DNA of 64,000 bases from the NCBI GenBank assembly GCA_040902225.1, contig JBBDXT010000007.1:1-64000 (forward strand), given 5' to 3'. The translations under genes were made by a program, and so were the position numbers. Of the stretch, positions 32,447 to 41,599 are shown piece after piece. Under the pieces are notes generated by a model, which ran no database searches, was not told the origin of the DNA, and saw nothing but the letters and a program-made list of their open reading frames with translations. Source of the DNA: Chloroflexota bacterium (GTDB taxonomy: Bacteria; Chloroflexota; Limnocylindria; QHBO01). Numbering within the stretch: the stretch's first letter is position 1; each line of letters opens with the position of its first letter.

Positions 32447-34458
32447 GCCTCGTCACCTTGACCGGGATCGCCAAGAGCCACGGCGCCCAGCACCTCTTCG
32501 ACAACGTCAACCTCCAGATCGGCACCGGCCGGCGGATCGCGATCGTGGGTCCGAACGGCGCCGGCAAGACGACCCTGCTCGAGATCATCACCGGCGAGCA
32601 GGAGGCCGACACCGGGACGGTCACGCGCGGCAAGAACCTGGCGATCGGCTACCTGCGCCAGGAGGTGGCCCAGTCGCAGGGACGCACGGTGGTGGCCGAG
32701 GTGCTGGCAGGCGCCGGCGCGGTGAGCGGCATCGAGCGCCGGATGCGGCACATCGAGGCGGAGATGGCCGAGGCGAGCGGCGATCCGGCCGCCGCGGACG
32801 AGCTGGCCGAGCTGATGGACGAGTACGGCCGGCTCCAGCATCGCTTCGAGCAGCTGGGCGGCTGGTCGCTGGAGGCAGAGGCGCGCCGCATCCTCGGCGG
32901 GCTCGGCTTCGCGCAGGCCGACATGGACCGTGACATCGGCCAGTTCTCCGGTGGCTGGATGATGCGCGTGGCGCTCGGCCGCCTGCTGCTCGCCAACCCC
33001 GACCTCCTTCTGGCCGACGAGCCGACCAATCACCTCGACCTGGCATCGGTCGAATGGCTGCAGGGATTCCTGGCCGAATACGCCGGGGCGGTGGTGCTGG
33101 TCAGCCACGACCGCGACTTCATCAACGCCGTCGTCAACCGCGTGGCGGAGCTGAACCACGGCCTCTTCACCGAATACGTGGGCGACTTCGCCGATTTCGT
33201 CGAGCAGCGCGATGAGCGGATCGCCCAGCTTGAGATGCTGGCCAAGTCCCAGGGGCGCACCATCGCCCGGATCGAGCGCTACATCGAGCGCTTCCGCTAC
33301 AAGAAGGCGAAGGCCAGGCAGGTCCAGAGCCGGATCAAGCAGGTGGCGCGCATCGAGCGGATCGAGGTGCCCACTAACCGGACCAGGTCGGTCAAGTTCC
33401 GCTTCCCGGCGCCGCAGCGCAGCGGCCGGGTGGTCATCACCCTCGATGGGATCGTGAAGCGCTACGGGGCACACACCGTCTACGACGGCCTCGACCTGGT
33501 CCTGGAGCGCGGGCAGAGGGTGGCCCTCATCGGTCCAAACGGAGCCGGAAAGAGCACGCTCCTCAAGATCCTGGCGGGCGTCCTGCCATTCGAGGGCGGC
33601 GCGCGCGAGCTCGGCATCAACGTTCGGGTCGCCTATTTCGCCCAGCACCAGATCGACGCCCTGAACCCAGCCAACACGGTCTTCGAGGAGTTGGCAGGGG
33701 CCGCCGCGCGGATGAGCACCGCCGAGATGCGCCGTCTTCTCGGCGCGTTCCTCTTCACCGGGGCAGCGATCGAGAAGAAGGTGGAGATCCTGTCGGGTGG
33801 CGAGCAGACCCGCCTGGCACTGGCCAAGCTGATGGCCGATCCAGCCAACCTGCTCTGTCTCGACGAGCCGACCAACCACCTGGACATCCAGTCTCGTGAC
33901 GTCCTGGAGGACGCCCTCAACGCCTTCCCCGGCACGATCGTGTTGATCACGCACGACCGATACCTGATTCGCTCGGTGGCGAACGCGATCGTCGAGGTCA
34001 ACGCCGGCGAGGCAACCCTCTACCCCGGCGACTTCGAGTACTACGCGGCCAAGCGCGGGCTGGACATCGAGACGCGCGGAGCGGTGGAGGGGATCGCCAC
34101 TCCCCGTGGGATCGAGGCCGTTCCAGCGCGTCCGCGCGAGTCGGCGGTCGATGCCGCCGCGCGCAAGCGAGTCGAGGCGGAGGCGCGCAATCGCCGCTAT
34201 CGCCGGACCCGTGACCTGCGCGATGCCCTGGAGCGGGTCGAAAAGGAAGTCCGCGAGACCGATGCGGCCCTGGCCGAGATGAGCGAGCGCCTGGCCGATC
34301 CCGCCATCTATGCAGATCATCACGCCTTCCGTGAGCTGATCGACGGTCACAATGCGGCCAGAGACTTAGCCGACCAGCTCGGCACGGAATGGGCGCGGTT
34401 GAGCGCCGAGCTCGAGGCCGCCGAGGCGGAGGAAAGCCTCGCCCCCAGCGCCCGATGA
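32443..34458 (+). CDS. ABC-F family ATPase (Uup/EttA-like)
   Basis: The soluble 671-residue protein has two ATPase domains and no membrane segment. Walker A motifs are GPNGAGKT and GPNGAGKS, signatures FSGGWMMR and LSGGEQTR, and both Walker B regions end in DEPTNHLD. The charged linker between them (about 260-320) is the P-site tRNA interaction motif region. The Arg/Glu-rich C-terminal 100 residues form a coiled coil as in Uup. ABC-F proteins act on the ribosome in translation or antibiotic protection. The start at ATG 32443 overlaps the homoserine kinase stop and the end overlaps the transporter ATG. Confidence 0.92.
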   Translation: MSLVTLTGIAKSHGAQHLFDNVNLQIGTGRRIAIVGPNGAGKTTLLEIITGEQEADTGTVTRGKNLAIGYLRQEVAQSQGRTVVAEVLAGAGAVSGIERRMRHIEAEMAEASGDPAAADELAELMDEYGRLQHRFEQLGGWSLEAEARRILGGLGFAQADMDRDIGQFSGGWMMRVALGRLLLANPDLLLADEPTNHLDLASVEWLQGFLAEYAGAVVLVSHDRDFINAVVNRVAELNHGLFTEYVGDFADFVEQRDERIAQLEMLAKSQGRTIARIERYIERFRYKKAKARQVQSRIKQVARIERIEVPTNRTRSVKFRFPAPQRSGRVVITLDGIVKRYGAHTVYDGLDLVLERGQRVALIGPNGAGKSTLLKILAGVLPFEGGARELGINVRVAYFAQHQIDALNPANTVFEELAGAAARMSTAEMRRLLGAFLFTGAAIEKKVEILSGGEQTRLALAKLMADPANLLCLDEPTNHLDIQSRDVLEDALNAFPGTIVLITHDRYLIRSVANAIVEVNAGEATLYPGDFEYYAAKRGLDIETRGAVEGIATPRGIEAVPARPRESAVDAAARKRVEAEARNRRYRRTRDLRDALERVEKEVRETDAALAEMSERLADPAIYADHHAFRELIDGHNAARDLADQLGTEWARLSAELEAAEAEESLAPSAR

Positions 34459-35414
34459 TCTCGCGGCCCTCGTCCGATGTCATCGGCGCGCTCCTGATCG
34501 TGGTCGCCGCCTCAGGGTTCGGGGTGCTCGGTCCCATGGCCCAGTACGCGAATCAGGCCGGGGTTTCGAGCCTGACCCTGGTGACGTGGCGTGCAGGGGT
34601 GGGCGCCCTCGTCGTGCTGCTCTTCGTCGTCGTGCGAGCCGCGGCCGGGACTCGGCTGTGGCGACCGTGGCGCGAGCTCCCGCGACGCGATCGGCTCGTC
34701 CTGGCGCTGTCGGCCCCGACCAATGCGGCCCTCAACCTGGCCATGTTCGTCGCCTTCGTGCGCATCGGGATTGCGCTCGCATTGCTGATCTTCTACATCT
34801 ACCCCGCCCTGGTGGCCCTGGCCAGCGTGATCTGGTTCGGGGAGCGGCTCGACCGGCTGCGGTGGGCGGCGCTCGGCATCTCGATGGCGGGCGTGGTACT
34901 GGTCGTGGCCGGGGCCGGCGACCTTGGATCACTCGACGCGCTGGGGATCGGCCTGGCGGCGATCGGCGCGCTGGCCCAGATGTTCTACGCGCTTGCCGCG
35001 CACCACGGCTTTCGCGCGGTCCCCGGGACACAGGCCGCGACATTCACCATGGGAGGCGCCACCCTCCTCTACCTGGTCGCGTTTGCGGTGATCGGCCGGC
35101 TACCGGAGATGGGCCAGCCGCTCGCCAGCGTGGCAGCGCTCTGGCCGGTCCTCGTCGCGGGGCTGGTGGGGGCGGGGCTGGCGACGGTCTGCTTCATCGC
35201 TGGCATTCGGATGCTGGGCGCGCCGCGCGCGACCATCCTTGCGACCCTCGAGCCGGTGGTCGGGATCGCCCTGGCGGCGTTCCTGTTCGGCGCGCTGCCG
35301 ACTCCTCCGCAGGTCGCCGGCGGGGCACTGATCATCGCCGCCGGGATCGTGCTGCAACTGCGTCCGAGCGGCGAGATCGCGGAGCACGAGGCGGTCGCCG
35401 ACCCTCCCGCCTAG
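34455..35414 (+). CDS. DMT-superfamily permease (EamA)
   Basis: The 319-residue protein has ten predicted membrane helices arranged as two EamA repeats (about 10-145 and 155-300). It starts at ATG 34455, overlapping the ABC-F stop, and its stop codon shares CTAG with the convergent HAD gene. EamA permeases export amino acids or other metabolites; the substrate is unknown. Coupling to homoserine kinase and ABC-F suggests constitutive expression. Confidence 0.88.
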   Translation: MISRPSSDVIGALLIVVAASGFGVLGPMAQYANQAGVSSLTLVTWRAGVGALVVLLFVVVRAAAGTRLWRPWRELPRRDRLVLALSAPTNAALNLAMFVAFVRIGIALALLIFYIYPALVALASVIWFGERLDRLRWAALGISMAGVVLVVAGAGDLGSLDALGIGLAAIGALAQMFYALAAHHGFRAVPGTQAATFTMGGATLLYLVAFAVIGRLPEMGQPLASVAALWPVLVAGLVGAGLATVCFIAGIRMLGAPRATILATLEPVVGIALAAFLFGALPTPPQVAGGALIIAAGIVLQLRPSGEIAEHEAVADPPA

Positions 35415-36133
35415 CTCGAGCGAACGACTTCCGGCAGCTCGGCCAGCGAAGCGATCACCCTGGCCTCCGGTGGAACGGCCTCGCGCCGGTCGCTCCACTC
35501 CGGCCGGCGGATGAGGATCCCGTCCATCCCGGCGGCTTCGGCACCCTCGATATCGGCCCGATACGAGTCCCCGACCATCAGCGCCTCTCGGGGAGTGACG
35601 CCGGCGCGCGCGGCGGCGAGGCGGAAGAGGGAAGGATCGGGCTTGGAGAGGCCGACTGCGCCCGACGCGATCACGAAGTCAAGCTCTTTCCCCAGTCCCA
35701 GCCCGTCGACGATCGGCAGCAGATTCGAGCCCCAGTCGGAGACGATGCCGAGCCCCATGCCCAGCTCCCGCAGCTCGCGAACGGCCGGCAGCACGTCGGG
35801 GTACAGCTCCCAGGACTCGGGAGCGTACTGCGCCGCAAGGATCGTATCGATCAGCTGGTGGTCGGGATCCTCGACCCCCAGCTCGCGCAGCATGAGCGAG
35901 TGGTATTGGCGCCAGGCCGCGTCGATCTTCGCGTCGTCGCCCCAGGTGTCGTTCCCCGACCGGTGATAGCTGTCCCAGAACCAGCGGTCCGCGACCTTCC
36001 ATGCCTGCTGCACCTGCTCGTCGGTGATGTGGCGGCCGTGCTCGGCAAGAAGGCCGCGCAACGCGTCGCCCAGCGTGTTCCGCGGCGCGAGCAGCGTGAA
36101 GCCGGCATCGAGGCAGATGAGTCGGTAGCGCAT
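35411..36133 (-). CDS. HAD-superfamily hydrolase
   Basis: ATG 36133 gives 240 residues beginning MRYRLICLDAGFTLL; an earlier in-frame ATG (36157) is possible. Motif I is CLDAGFTL, in which the second Asp of DxD is replaced by Gly, motif II is VSDWGS, and motifs III/IV are LSKPDPSLF and MVGDSYRADIEGA. The helical cap is class I. The DAG substitution is known in some HAD-IA members and may change activity from phosphatase to another reaction or abolish it. A -10-like TACCGT (36144-36149) lies 10 bp before the ATG. Confidence 0.85.
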   Translation of the reverse strand: MRYRLICLDAGFTLLAPRNTLGDALRGLLAEHGRHITDEQVQQAWKVADRWFWDSYHRSGNDTWGDDAKIDAAWRQYHSLMLRELGVEDPDHQLIDTILAAQYAPESWELYPDVLPAVRELRELGMGLGIVSDWGSNLLPIVDGLGLGKELDFVIASGAVGLSKPDPSLFRLAAARAGVTPREALMVGDSYRADIEGAEAAGMDGILIRRPEWSDRREAVPPEARVIASLAELPEVVRSS

Positions 36134-36195
36134 TCGGCCGCCTACGGTAGCCCGCATCTCGACAAGGTGTTCAAGTGATCTGATCAGTTGGGCGC

Positions 36196-36201
36196 TACCC
36201 T
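36196..36201 (+). promoter_or_regulatory. -10-like box for leaderless mutY
   Basis: TACCCT lies 6 bp before GTG 36208. Confidence 0.4.
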
Positions 36202-36207
36202 CCGCGT

Positions 36208-37107
36208 GTGTCCGAACAGCTGACCGATGGCTCCGCGCTGGCGCGCGTTCGCTCCTCGCTGCTGTCCTGGTACGCGACCGATCACCGCGACTTTCCGTGG
36301 CGTCGCACCGCCGATCCGTATGCCGTCCTGGTCAGCGAGGTGATGCTCCAGCAGACCCGGGCCTCGCGCGTAGCAGAGCGCTTCCCAACCTTCTTGCGCC
36401 GATTCCCCACGGCCGCTGCCCTTGCCGCCGCAACCGAGGCGCAGGTCCTCGCCGCATGGTCCGGCCTCGGCTACAACCGGCGTGCGCTGGCCCTGCGCCG
36501 AGCGGCGACCGAGGTCGCCGACCACGGCTGGCCGCGGGGCGTGGCCGCGCTCGAGCGGCTGCCGGGGATCGGTCCATACACCGCTCCGGCCGTGGCCAGC
36601 CTCGCCTTTGGAGAGCCGGTGGGCGTCGTGGACACCAACGTCCGCCGCTGGCTGGTGCGTCGCTTTGGCGTCCGAGCAGACGGCCCACCACACGTGCTGC
36701 AGGCCCTCGCCGATGCCCTCGCTACCGCCGGCAACGCCGCCGACGCGGCGCCCTGGACCCACGCCACCATGGAATTCGGGGCGTCGGTCTGCACTCCGCG
36801 CAACCCGCGGTGCGACGCGTGCCCCATCGCCGATGGTTGCCCCTCGCGAGGCATGGCAGCATCGGTCCCGGTCCCGCGCCAGGCGCCCTTCGCAGGTTCG
36901 GATCGCGCCCACCGCGGTGCCATTCTCCGTGCCCTGTCCGGAACCCGCGATCATTCCATCACGATTCGAGCGGCGAGCGATCTCGTGCCCCGGGGCGCAG
37001 CTGAGCGCGTCCTCGCCGGGCTCGAGCGCGACGGACTCCTGCATCGGTCCGGTCGACGACTGCTGCTGGGCGGTCGGTCGGAGTCGGCCGCTACAATCGG
37101 CCCGTGA
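36208..37107 (+). CDS. mutY: A/G-specific adenine glycosylase
   Basis: The 299-residue HhH-GPD glycosylase removes adenine mispaired with 8-oxoguanine. Catalytic E44 (VSEVMLQQT) and D142 (VVDTNV), the hairpin LPGIGPYTA, and the iron-sulfur loop C195-x6-C202-x2-C205-x5-C211 are all present. It is shorter than E. coli MutY: the C-terminal NUDIX-like lesion-recognition domain is replaced by only about 70 residues with a winged-helix look. Its stop overlaps GTG of the next gene. Confidence 0.92.
   Translation: MSEQLTDGSALARVRSSLLSWYATDHRDFPWRRTADPYAVLVSEVMLQQTRASRVAERFPTFLRRFPTAAALAAATEAQVLAAWSGLGYNRRALALRRAATEVADHGWPRGVAALERLPGIGPYTAPAVASLAFGEPVGVVDTNVRRWLVRRFGVRADGPPHVLQALADALATAGNAADAAPWTHATMEFGASVCTPRNPRCDACPIADGCPSRGMAASVPVPRQAPFAGSDRAHRGAILRALSGTRDHSITIRAASDLVPRGAAERVLAGLERDGLLHRSGRRLLLGGRSESAATIGP
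37092..37097 (+). promoter_or_regulatory. -10 box inside the end of mutY
   Basis: TACAAT lies 6 bp before GTG 37104 and would give a leaderless mRNA for the peroxiredoxin-fold gene. Confidence 0.5.
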
Positions 37108-37601
37108 GCACCGCGACCGCCGGCCTCAAGGTCAAGATCGGCGACCAGATCCCGTCGGTTGGGCTGCGCGCCACGGACGGGTATCTGCTCAACCTGCGGA
37201 GCCTCGTCGGCAAGCAGCCGGTGATCCTCCTCTTCTTCGGCGGCCCCACCCTCAAGGGAGCTGCCCGTGAGCGCGGCGACGCTCTGGCCGAAGCGCTCAA
37301 GGAGGCGCACCCACGGCTCGCCCGCCAGGGCGTGACGGTCATCGGCGTCACGACCGGCAACGAGCAGCAGCAGGCCGCCTATGTGAAAGAGCTTGACCTG
37401 CCGTACCTCCTCTTCTCCGACGAGCGCCTGATCGCGGTGTCGCACCTGGGCATTCGCACGACCGAGGTGCGCGGCACCGTCAACGCCGAGCCGACCGCCT
37501 TCGCCGTGGGCGTGGACGGCACCATCCTGGACATCGTCGAGCAGGCCACGCCCAAGGGCCTGGTTGCCCGTCTGCTCGAGGCGATCTTCCCGCCGGGCTA
37601 G
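37104..37601 (+). CDS. Peroxiredoxin-fold protein without any cysteine
   Basis: The 165-residue protein has the AhpC/TSA thioredoxin-like fold: GDQIPSVGLRATDG, then PVILLFFGGP (39-48), then VTVIGVTTGN, LPYLLFSDE and PTAFAVGVDGTI. At the catalytic position, where the family has TP-x-C, it reads LKGAARERG (50-58), and the entire protein lacks cysteine. It therefore cannot be a thiol peroxidase. Possible roles are a scaffold, a chaperone or a redox-inert partner. It overlaps mutY by four bases and precedes an alcohol dehydrogenase. Confidence 0.78.
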   Translation: MSTATAGLKVKIGDQIPSVGLRATDGYLLNLRSLVGKQPVILLFFGGPTLKGAARERGDALAEALKEAHPRLARQGVTVIGVTTGNEQQQAAYVKELDLPYLLFSDERLIAVSHLGIRTTEVRGTVNAEPTAFAVGVDGTILDIVEQATPKGLVARLLEAIFPPG

Positions 37602-37605
37602 GCCG

Positions 37606-38634
37606 ATGCTCGCCGTCCGGAGCTACGCCCCCGGCGAGCCGCTGCGCATCGAGGAGATGCCGCTCCCCAAGCCGAAGGGCCCGGAGATCAGGATCAGGGT
37701 CGGCGGCTGCGGCGTGTGCCACACCGATCTGCATATCGCCCGCACCAATCGCATCCGCGTCCTGCGGCCGCTCACCCTTGGCCACGAAGTCGCCGGCTGG
37801 ATCGACGCTGCCGGCCGACGCGCCGCCGCGGAACTGAAACGGGCGCGGCTGGCCGAGGGAGACGGGGTGCTCGTCTTCGGCGGCTGGGGCTGCGGCGCCT
37901 GCACCCAGTGCGCCGCCGGCGCCGAGCAGCGTTGCGAGCGCTCCGCGTCGCCCGGGTTTCAGCGGGACGGTGGCTACGCCGAGTACATGCTGGTGCCTCA
38001 TGCGCGCCACCTGGTTGCCCTTGGTCATCTCCACCCCGATTATGCCGCCCCGCTGGCCGACGCCGGCGTGACACCCTGGCGCGCCGTTCAGCGCGCCACG
38101 CCGTGGTTGCAGCCCGGGGCGCGGGTGCTGCTCATCGGCTTCGGAGGGCTCGGCCAGTTCGCGCTCCAGTACCTGCGCCGCCTGCCAGAGCTGACGATTG
38201 CGGTTCGTGAGCTGAGCCCCGACAAGCTGACGCTGGCCGGGGAACTGGGCGCGGACCTGGGGCTGCTGATGGGCGACGAGGCGCTAGTGGAGCTGGGCCT
38301 CGGCGGACCAGCCGACGTGGTCTTCGACTTCGTCGGCAACGATCCCAGCCTCGACTACGCGGCTCGCAACGTCGCGCCGGGCGGCCTCGTGGCGGTCGTC
38401 GGCGAGGGCGGCGGCCGCTACGAGTTCACGTTCGACCGCATGCCGGTCGAGGCAAGCCTGACCACCACCGCCTGGGGCTCGTTGAACGACCTGCACAGCG
38501 TGGTCAGACTTGCCAAGCGCGGCCGGCTGAAGTGGCACGTTGAACGGATGCCGCTGGCCGAGGCCGCAATCGCCCACGACCGGCTGGCCGAGGGTCGCGT
38601 CAGCGGCCGGATCGTCCTCGTCCCGGGGACCTAG
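37606..38634 (+). CDS. Zinc-dependent alcohol dehydrogenase
   Basis: The 342-residue MDR-family enzyme begins at ATG 37606. Catalytic zinc ligands are C35 (CGVCHTD), H60 and E61 (GHEVAG). The structural zinc site is C96-x2-C99-x2-C102-x7-C110. The nucleotide loop GFGGLG lies in a Rossmann domain, with an acidic residue in the following strand region suggesting NAD. It oxidises an unspecified alcohol in the cytoplasm. It starts four bases after the preceding gene and is likely co-transcribed with it. Confidence 0.88.
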   Translation: MLAVRSYAPGEPLRIEEMPLPKPKGPEIRIRVGGCGVCHTDLHIARTNRIRVLRPLTLGHEVAGWIDAAGRRAAAELKRARLAEGDGVLVFGGWGCGACTQCAAGAEQRCERSASPGFQRDGGYAEYMLVPHARHLVALGHLHPDYAAPLADAGVTPWRAVQRATPWLQPGARVLLIGFGGLGQFALQYLRRLPELTIAVRELSPDKLTLAGELGADLGLLMGDEALVELGLGGPADVVFDFVGNDPSLDYAARNVAPGGLVAVVGEGGGRYEFTFDRMPVEASLTTTAWGSLNDLHSVVRLAKRGRLKWHVERMPLAEAAIAHDRLAEGRVSGRIVLVPGT

Positions 38635-38699
38635 GCGATTCGCGCCCTGGCGGCGACGCGCCCGGCCAGCAGCCCGGACGCCGCAGCTGCCACTGGCCC

Positions 38700-38846
38700 G
38701 TAATTCTCAGCGCCGGGCGCTTACGTCGGAGAAGCGGCGTAGGGGATGGCTGACCCAGAGCTACCTCCCAACCTGTGAGACGTATCTGGTCGACCGCCAC
38801 ATAGGGGGTCGCGCGCGGGCCGTAAGACACCGTCAGTGAGAATTAC
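38700..38846. other. Intergenic 10-bp inverted repeat GTAATTCTCA...TGAGAATTAC
   Basis: The perfect arms (38700-38709 and 38837-38846) bound a 147-nt stretch between two convergent genes. No gene is seen in 38635-38875. This could be a structured RNA, a bidirectional terminator or a small repeat element. Confidence 0.45.
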
Positions 38847-38875
38847 CTCACGTGCGGCAGCAGCCCGAATTCAGG

Positions 38876-40360
38876 TCAGTCGGAGAGACGCGCTATGGCG
38901 GCGTCGATGCGTGCCAGCGTTCGCTCCCGCCCCAGGAGTTCCATCGAGCCGAAGAGCGGCGGCGACACGAGGCGGCCGGTGATCGCCACCCGCAGCGGCC
39001 GGAAGAAGTCGCCGGCTTTCCAGCCATGCGCCTCGGCGGTGGTACGGCAGATCGCCTCCAGCTCGCCGGCGGCGAAATCGGGCTCGGGCACGGCGGCCAG
39101 CGCCTCGTGCGCCAAGCGCAGCGCCTCTGCGGTCTCATCGGCGGACCGCCCCTTGGGCAGCAGCAGTTCCGGCTCGTACAGCGCGGCGACCTGCTCATCA
39201 TTCTCGGTCAGGAAGGCGGCCAGCTCGGTGGCATCGCCCAGCCTGACGAGCCGTTCCTTGAGCAGCGGCGCCAGGCGCATCAGGATCCCGTCGTCGAGCT
39301 GCTCCGGCAGGAACGGGCGCAGGCGGTAGGCCAGCTGCCCATCGGCCAGCGATCGGATGTACACCCCGTTCAGATAGTCCAGACGGTCCTTGTCGAAGAC
39401 CGCGCCCGCCTTGTGGACCTCGCCGATCTCGAACCGCTCCGCCAGCTCGGCGATCGAGAAGATCTCCTCCTCGGTCCCCGGCGACCAGCCCACGAAGGCG
39501 AGGAAGTTGACCATCGCCTCGGGCAGGTAGCCCTGCTCCCGGTAGGCGGTGATCGCGGTCTGCGACTTGCGCTTGCTCATCTTCGACCGATCCGGGTTCA
39601 GGATCAGCGGGATGTGCCCGAACTTCGGCTCCCCGTAGCCGAGCGCCCGGATCAGGGCGATGTGCTTGGGCGTGTTCGACAGGTGGTCCTCGCCGCGCAC
39701 CACGTGCGTGATCGCCATTGCCTCGTCGTCGACCACCACCACGAAGTGGTAGAGCGGCATCCCGTCGCCGCGAACGATGACAAAGTCACCCAGCAGCGCG
39801 TTGTCGAACTCGACCTCGCCGCGGATCAGGTCGTCGAAGCGGATCTTCTCCGCGGGAACCGAGAACCGGAGTGCCGGACGGCGGCCTTCCGCCTCGAAGG
39901 CGGCGCGATCGGCATCGGTCAGGCGCAGGCAGCGACCGTTGTAGCGCGGCGCCTGGTGGTTGCGCTCCTGCTCGTGGCGCACCGCGTCGAGCTCATCGGG
40001 CGTGCAGTAGCAGTGGTAGGCCACACCACTGGCCAGGAGCCGATCGGCCTCGCGTGCATACAGCTCCATGCGCTGGCTCTGGCGGTAGGGCGCGTATGGC
40101 CCGATGTCGTCGCCCCCCGCCACCTGTGGCCCCTCGTCCCAGCTGATCCCGAGCCAGTGCAGGCTGTCGATGATGTCGCTCTCCCAGGCCTCCGTCCCGC
40201 GAGCCACGTCCGTGTCCTCGACTCGCAGCACGTAGGTGCCGCCGACGTGGCGTGCGAAGAGGAAGTTGTAGAGGCTGGTGCGCGCCGTGCCGATGTGCAG
40301 CGGGCCGGTGGGGCTGGGCGCCATCCGGACGCGGATGGGGGTCGGATCGGGGGTGCTCAT
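38876..40360 (-). CDS. gltX: Glutamyl-tRNA synthetase
   Basis: The 494-residue class Ib synthetase has PSPTGPLHIG (16-24, HIGH motif) and SKMSKRK (KMSKS motif, about 258-264). The zinc-region cysteines are reduced to HCYCTPDEL. The C-terminal anticodon-binding domain is complete. It charges tRNA-Glu and, where GatCAB is present, mischarges tRNA-Gln; whether the tRNA-Gln of this window is charged this way cannot be told. The ATG at 40360 is preceded by a -10 box at 10 bp. Confidence 0.95.
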   Translation of the reverse strand: MSTPDPTPIRVRMAPSPTGPLHIGTARTSLYNFLFARHVGGTYVLRVEDTDVARGTEAWESDIIDSLHWLGISWDEGPQVAGGDDIGPYAPYRQSQRMELYAREADRLLASGVAYHCYCTPDELDAVRHEQERNHQAPRYNGRCLRLTDADRAAFEAEGRRPALRFSVPAEKIRFDDLIRGEVEFDNALLGDFVIVRGDGMPLYHFVVVVDDEAMAITHVVRGEDHLSNTPKHIALIRALGYGEPKFGHIPLILNPDRSKMSKRKSQTAITAYREQGYLPEAMVNFLAFVGWSPGTEEEIFSIAELAERFEIGEVHKAGAVFDKDRLDYLNGVYIRSLADGQLAYRLRPFLPEQLDDGILMRLAPLLKERLVRLGDATELAAFLTENDEQVAALYEPELLLPKGRSADETAEALRLAHEALAAVPEPDFAAGELEAICRTTAEAHGWKAGDFFRPLRVAITGRLVSPPLFGSMELLGRERTLARIDAAIARLSD

Positions 40361-40370
40361 CGGTCGCCCG

Positions 40371-40376
40371 ATGGTA
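40371..40376 (-). promoter_or_regulatory. -10 box just upstream of gltX
   Basis: On the minus strand TACCAT lies 10 bp before the ATG. Confidence 0.5.
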
Positions 40377-40500
40377 GCAGGGGGGCCTGCGCGGTCGGTG
40401 GCGCCCGAGGGTGGGCGTCCGCGTCATGACCCTCTGTGCGGCCGTGCGGCTGTGCAGCTGTGCAGCACAAACGACCATGACCACAGCGCTGCAGCCCGAG

Positions 40501-41172
40501 CTACTCGCCGAGCAGGTCCTCCACGACCGGTTGGATCGCGTCGACCCACATCGAGTATTGGGCACCCGAGGGATGCAGGCCGTCGCGGGCGACCAACGAC
40601 CGGTCGCTCGCGGCCGCCTGCGAGATCTCGAAGATCTCCGGCACGAAACGTATCCCGCGTGCGGCGCACGCCTCGCCGAGGAGCACGTTGACCCGCTCGA
40701 TCCCCGCTCGCTGCTGCTCCGGCGAGCCAAACGCGCCACCCTGCGGGGTCGCGGTGTAATCCGGCGTGGCAATGCACAGCGCCCGGTCTGCGGCCACGGA
40801 GGCGAGCATCGCATCGATGATCTCCTCGACGTTGGTGCGGTAGACCTGCTCGGGGACTCCCTGGACGACGTCATTGGCGCCGATCATCAGCGTGACGAAT
40901 TGGGGCCGCAGCCCTGCCAGAGCCGGCAGCTCATCGTCGATCAGGTCAGCCGAGGTGTGGCCATTCACGCCCAGGTTCGCGACGAGCTGCAGTGCGGGCA
41001 GCCGAGCCACCAGCTGGCTGGGCCAGCTCTCGGCGGCGCTGATCGAGGTGCCGATCGTGTACGAATCGCCGAGCGCCACGTACCGCAACGCACCCTCCGG
41101 GACCGATGAGGCGGCCGGGCTGCAGGCTCCCAGTCCCATGACGAGGGCGGCGGCCGCCAGGCCGGCCTTCAC
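40501..41172 (-). CDS. SGNH/GDSL hydrolase lipoprotein
   Basis: Starting at GTG 41172, the 223-residue protein has a lipoprotein signal with lipobox LGAC (C17). SGNH block I is ALGDSYTIGT, block II is NLGVNGHT, block III IGANDV and block V DGLHPSGAQY, so the Ser, Gly, Asn and His-Asp catalytic residues are all present. It is an extracytoplasmic esterase or lipase anchored to the membrane. Its GTG overlaps the stop of the upstream DUF1801 gene. Confidence 0.85.
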   Translation of the reverse strand: MKAGLAAAALVMGLGACSPAASSVPEGALRYVALGDSYTIGTSISAAESWPSQLVARLPALQLVANLGVNGHTSADLIDDELPALAGLRPQFVTLMIGANDVVQGVPEQVYRTNVEEIIDAMLASVAADRALCIATPDYTATPQGGAFGSPEQQRAGIERVNVLLGEACAARGIRFVPEIFEISQAAASDRSLVARDGLHPSGAQYSMWVDAIQPVVEDLLGE

Positions 41173-41543
41173 CGCCCCAGCGTCGGGTTGCCCTTCGCGG
41201 TATTCAGTTGCACCGCCTGCTTCACGAGCTCGCGCAGCGCATCGGCCGGGATGTCGTCGACCGACGTGATCTTGATGTGTCGCATGCGCTCCCCGTCTCC
41301 GGTGAGCACCTTCTTGGGATCGTCCATCTCGGTGCCGCGCCAGAAGCCGATGTCGACGTGCTTCGGATAGGCCTTCATCCAGATCATCGGTCCGTTCCAT
41401 TCCCAGACCGGCTGGGCCCACTTGATCCCCACCGCGGAGTGCGGCGCTCCCTCCTTGACGACCTCGCGCAGCCGCTTCATGGCGTCCGTGCGCCAGTCGT
41501 CGAACGCGGCGATGTACTCGTCAACGGTCTTCTGCCCGTTCAT
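41169..41543 (-). CDS. DUF1801 domain protein (YdhG-like)
   Basis: The 124-residue cytoplasmic protein is a compact DUF1801 domain with VDEYIAAFDDWRTDAMKRLREVV, then IKWAQPVWEW and HVDIGFWRGTEM. This family shares the iron-chaperone frataxin-like fold of YdhG in Bacillus, but function is not established. It is translationally coupled to the SGNH lipoprotein gene. Confidence 0.82.
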   Translation of the reverse strand: MNGQKTVDEYIAAFDDWRTDAMKRLREVVKEGAPHSAVGIKWAQPVWEWNGPMIWMKAYPKHVDIGFWRGTEMDDPKKVLTGDGERMRHIKITSVDDIPADALRELVKQAVQLNTAKGNPTLGR

Positions 41544-41599
41544 CGGTCAGTTGGTCCTCATTGCGTATGCGAACAATGTAGCCGGAGGCCCAAGGCGGG

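Noticed and set aside
32257-34350. A 697-residue open frame on the minus strand opposite the ABC-F gene
   Set aside because: It is antisense to a well-supported ABC-F gene with two complete ATPase domains; the translated frame is low-complexity shadow coding caused by high GC.
38852-40429. A 525-residue open frame on the plus strand opposite gltX
   Set aside because: GltX on the minus strand has all synthetase motifs; the opposite frame shows only shadow composition.
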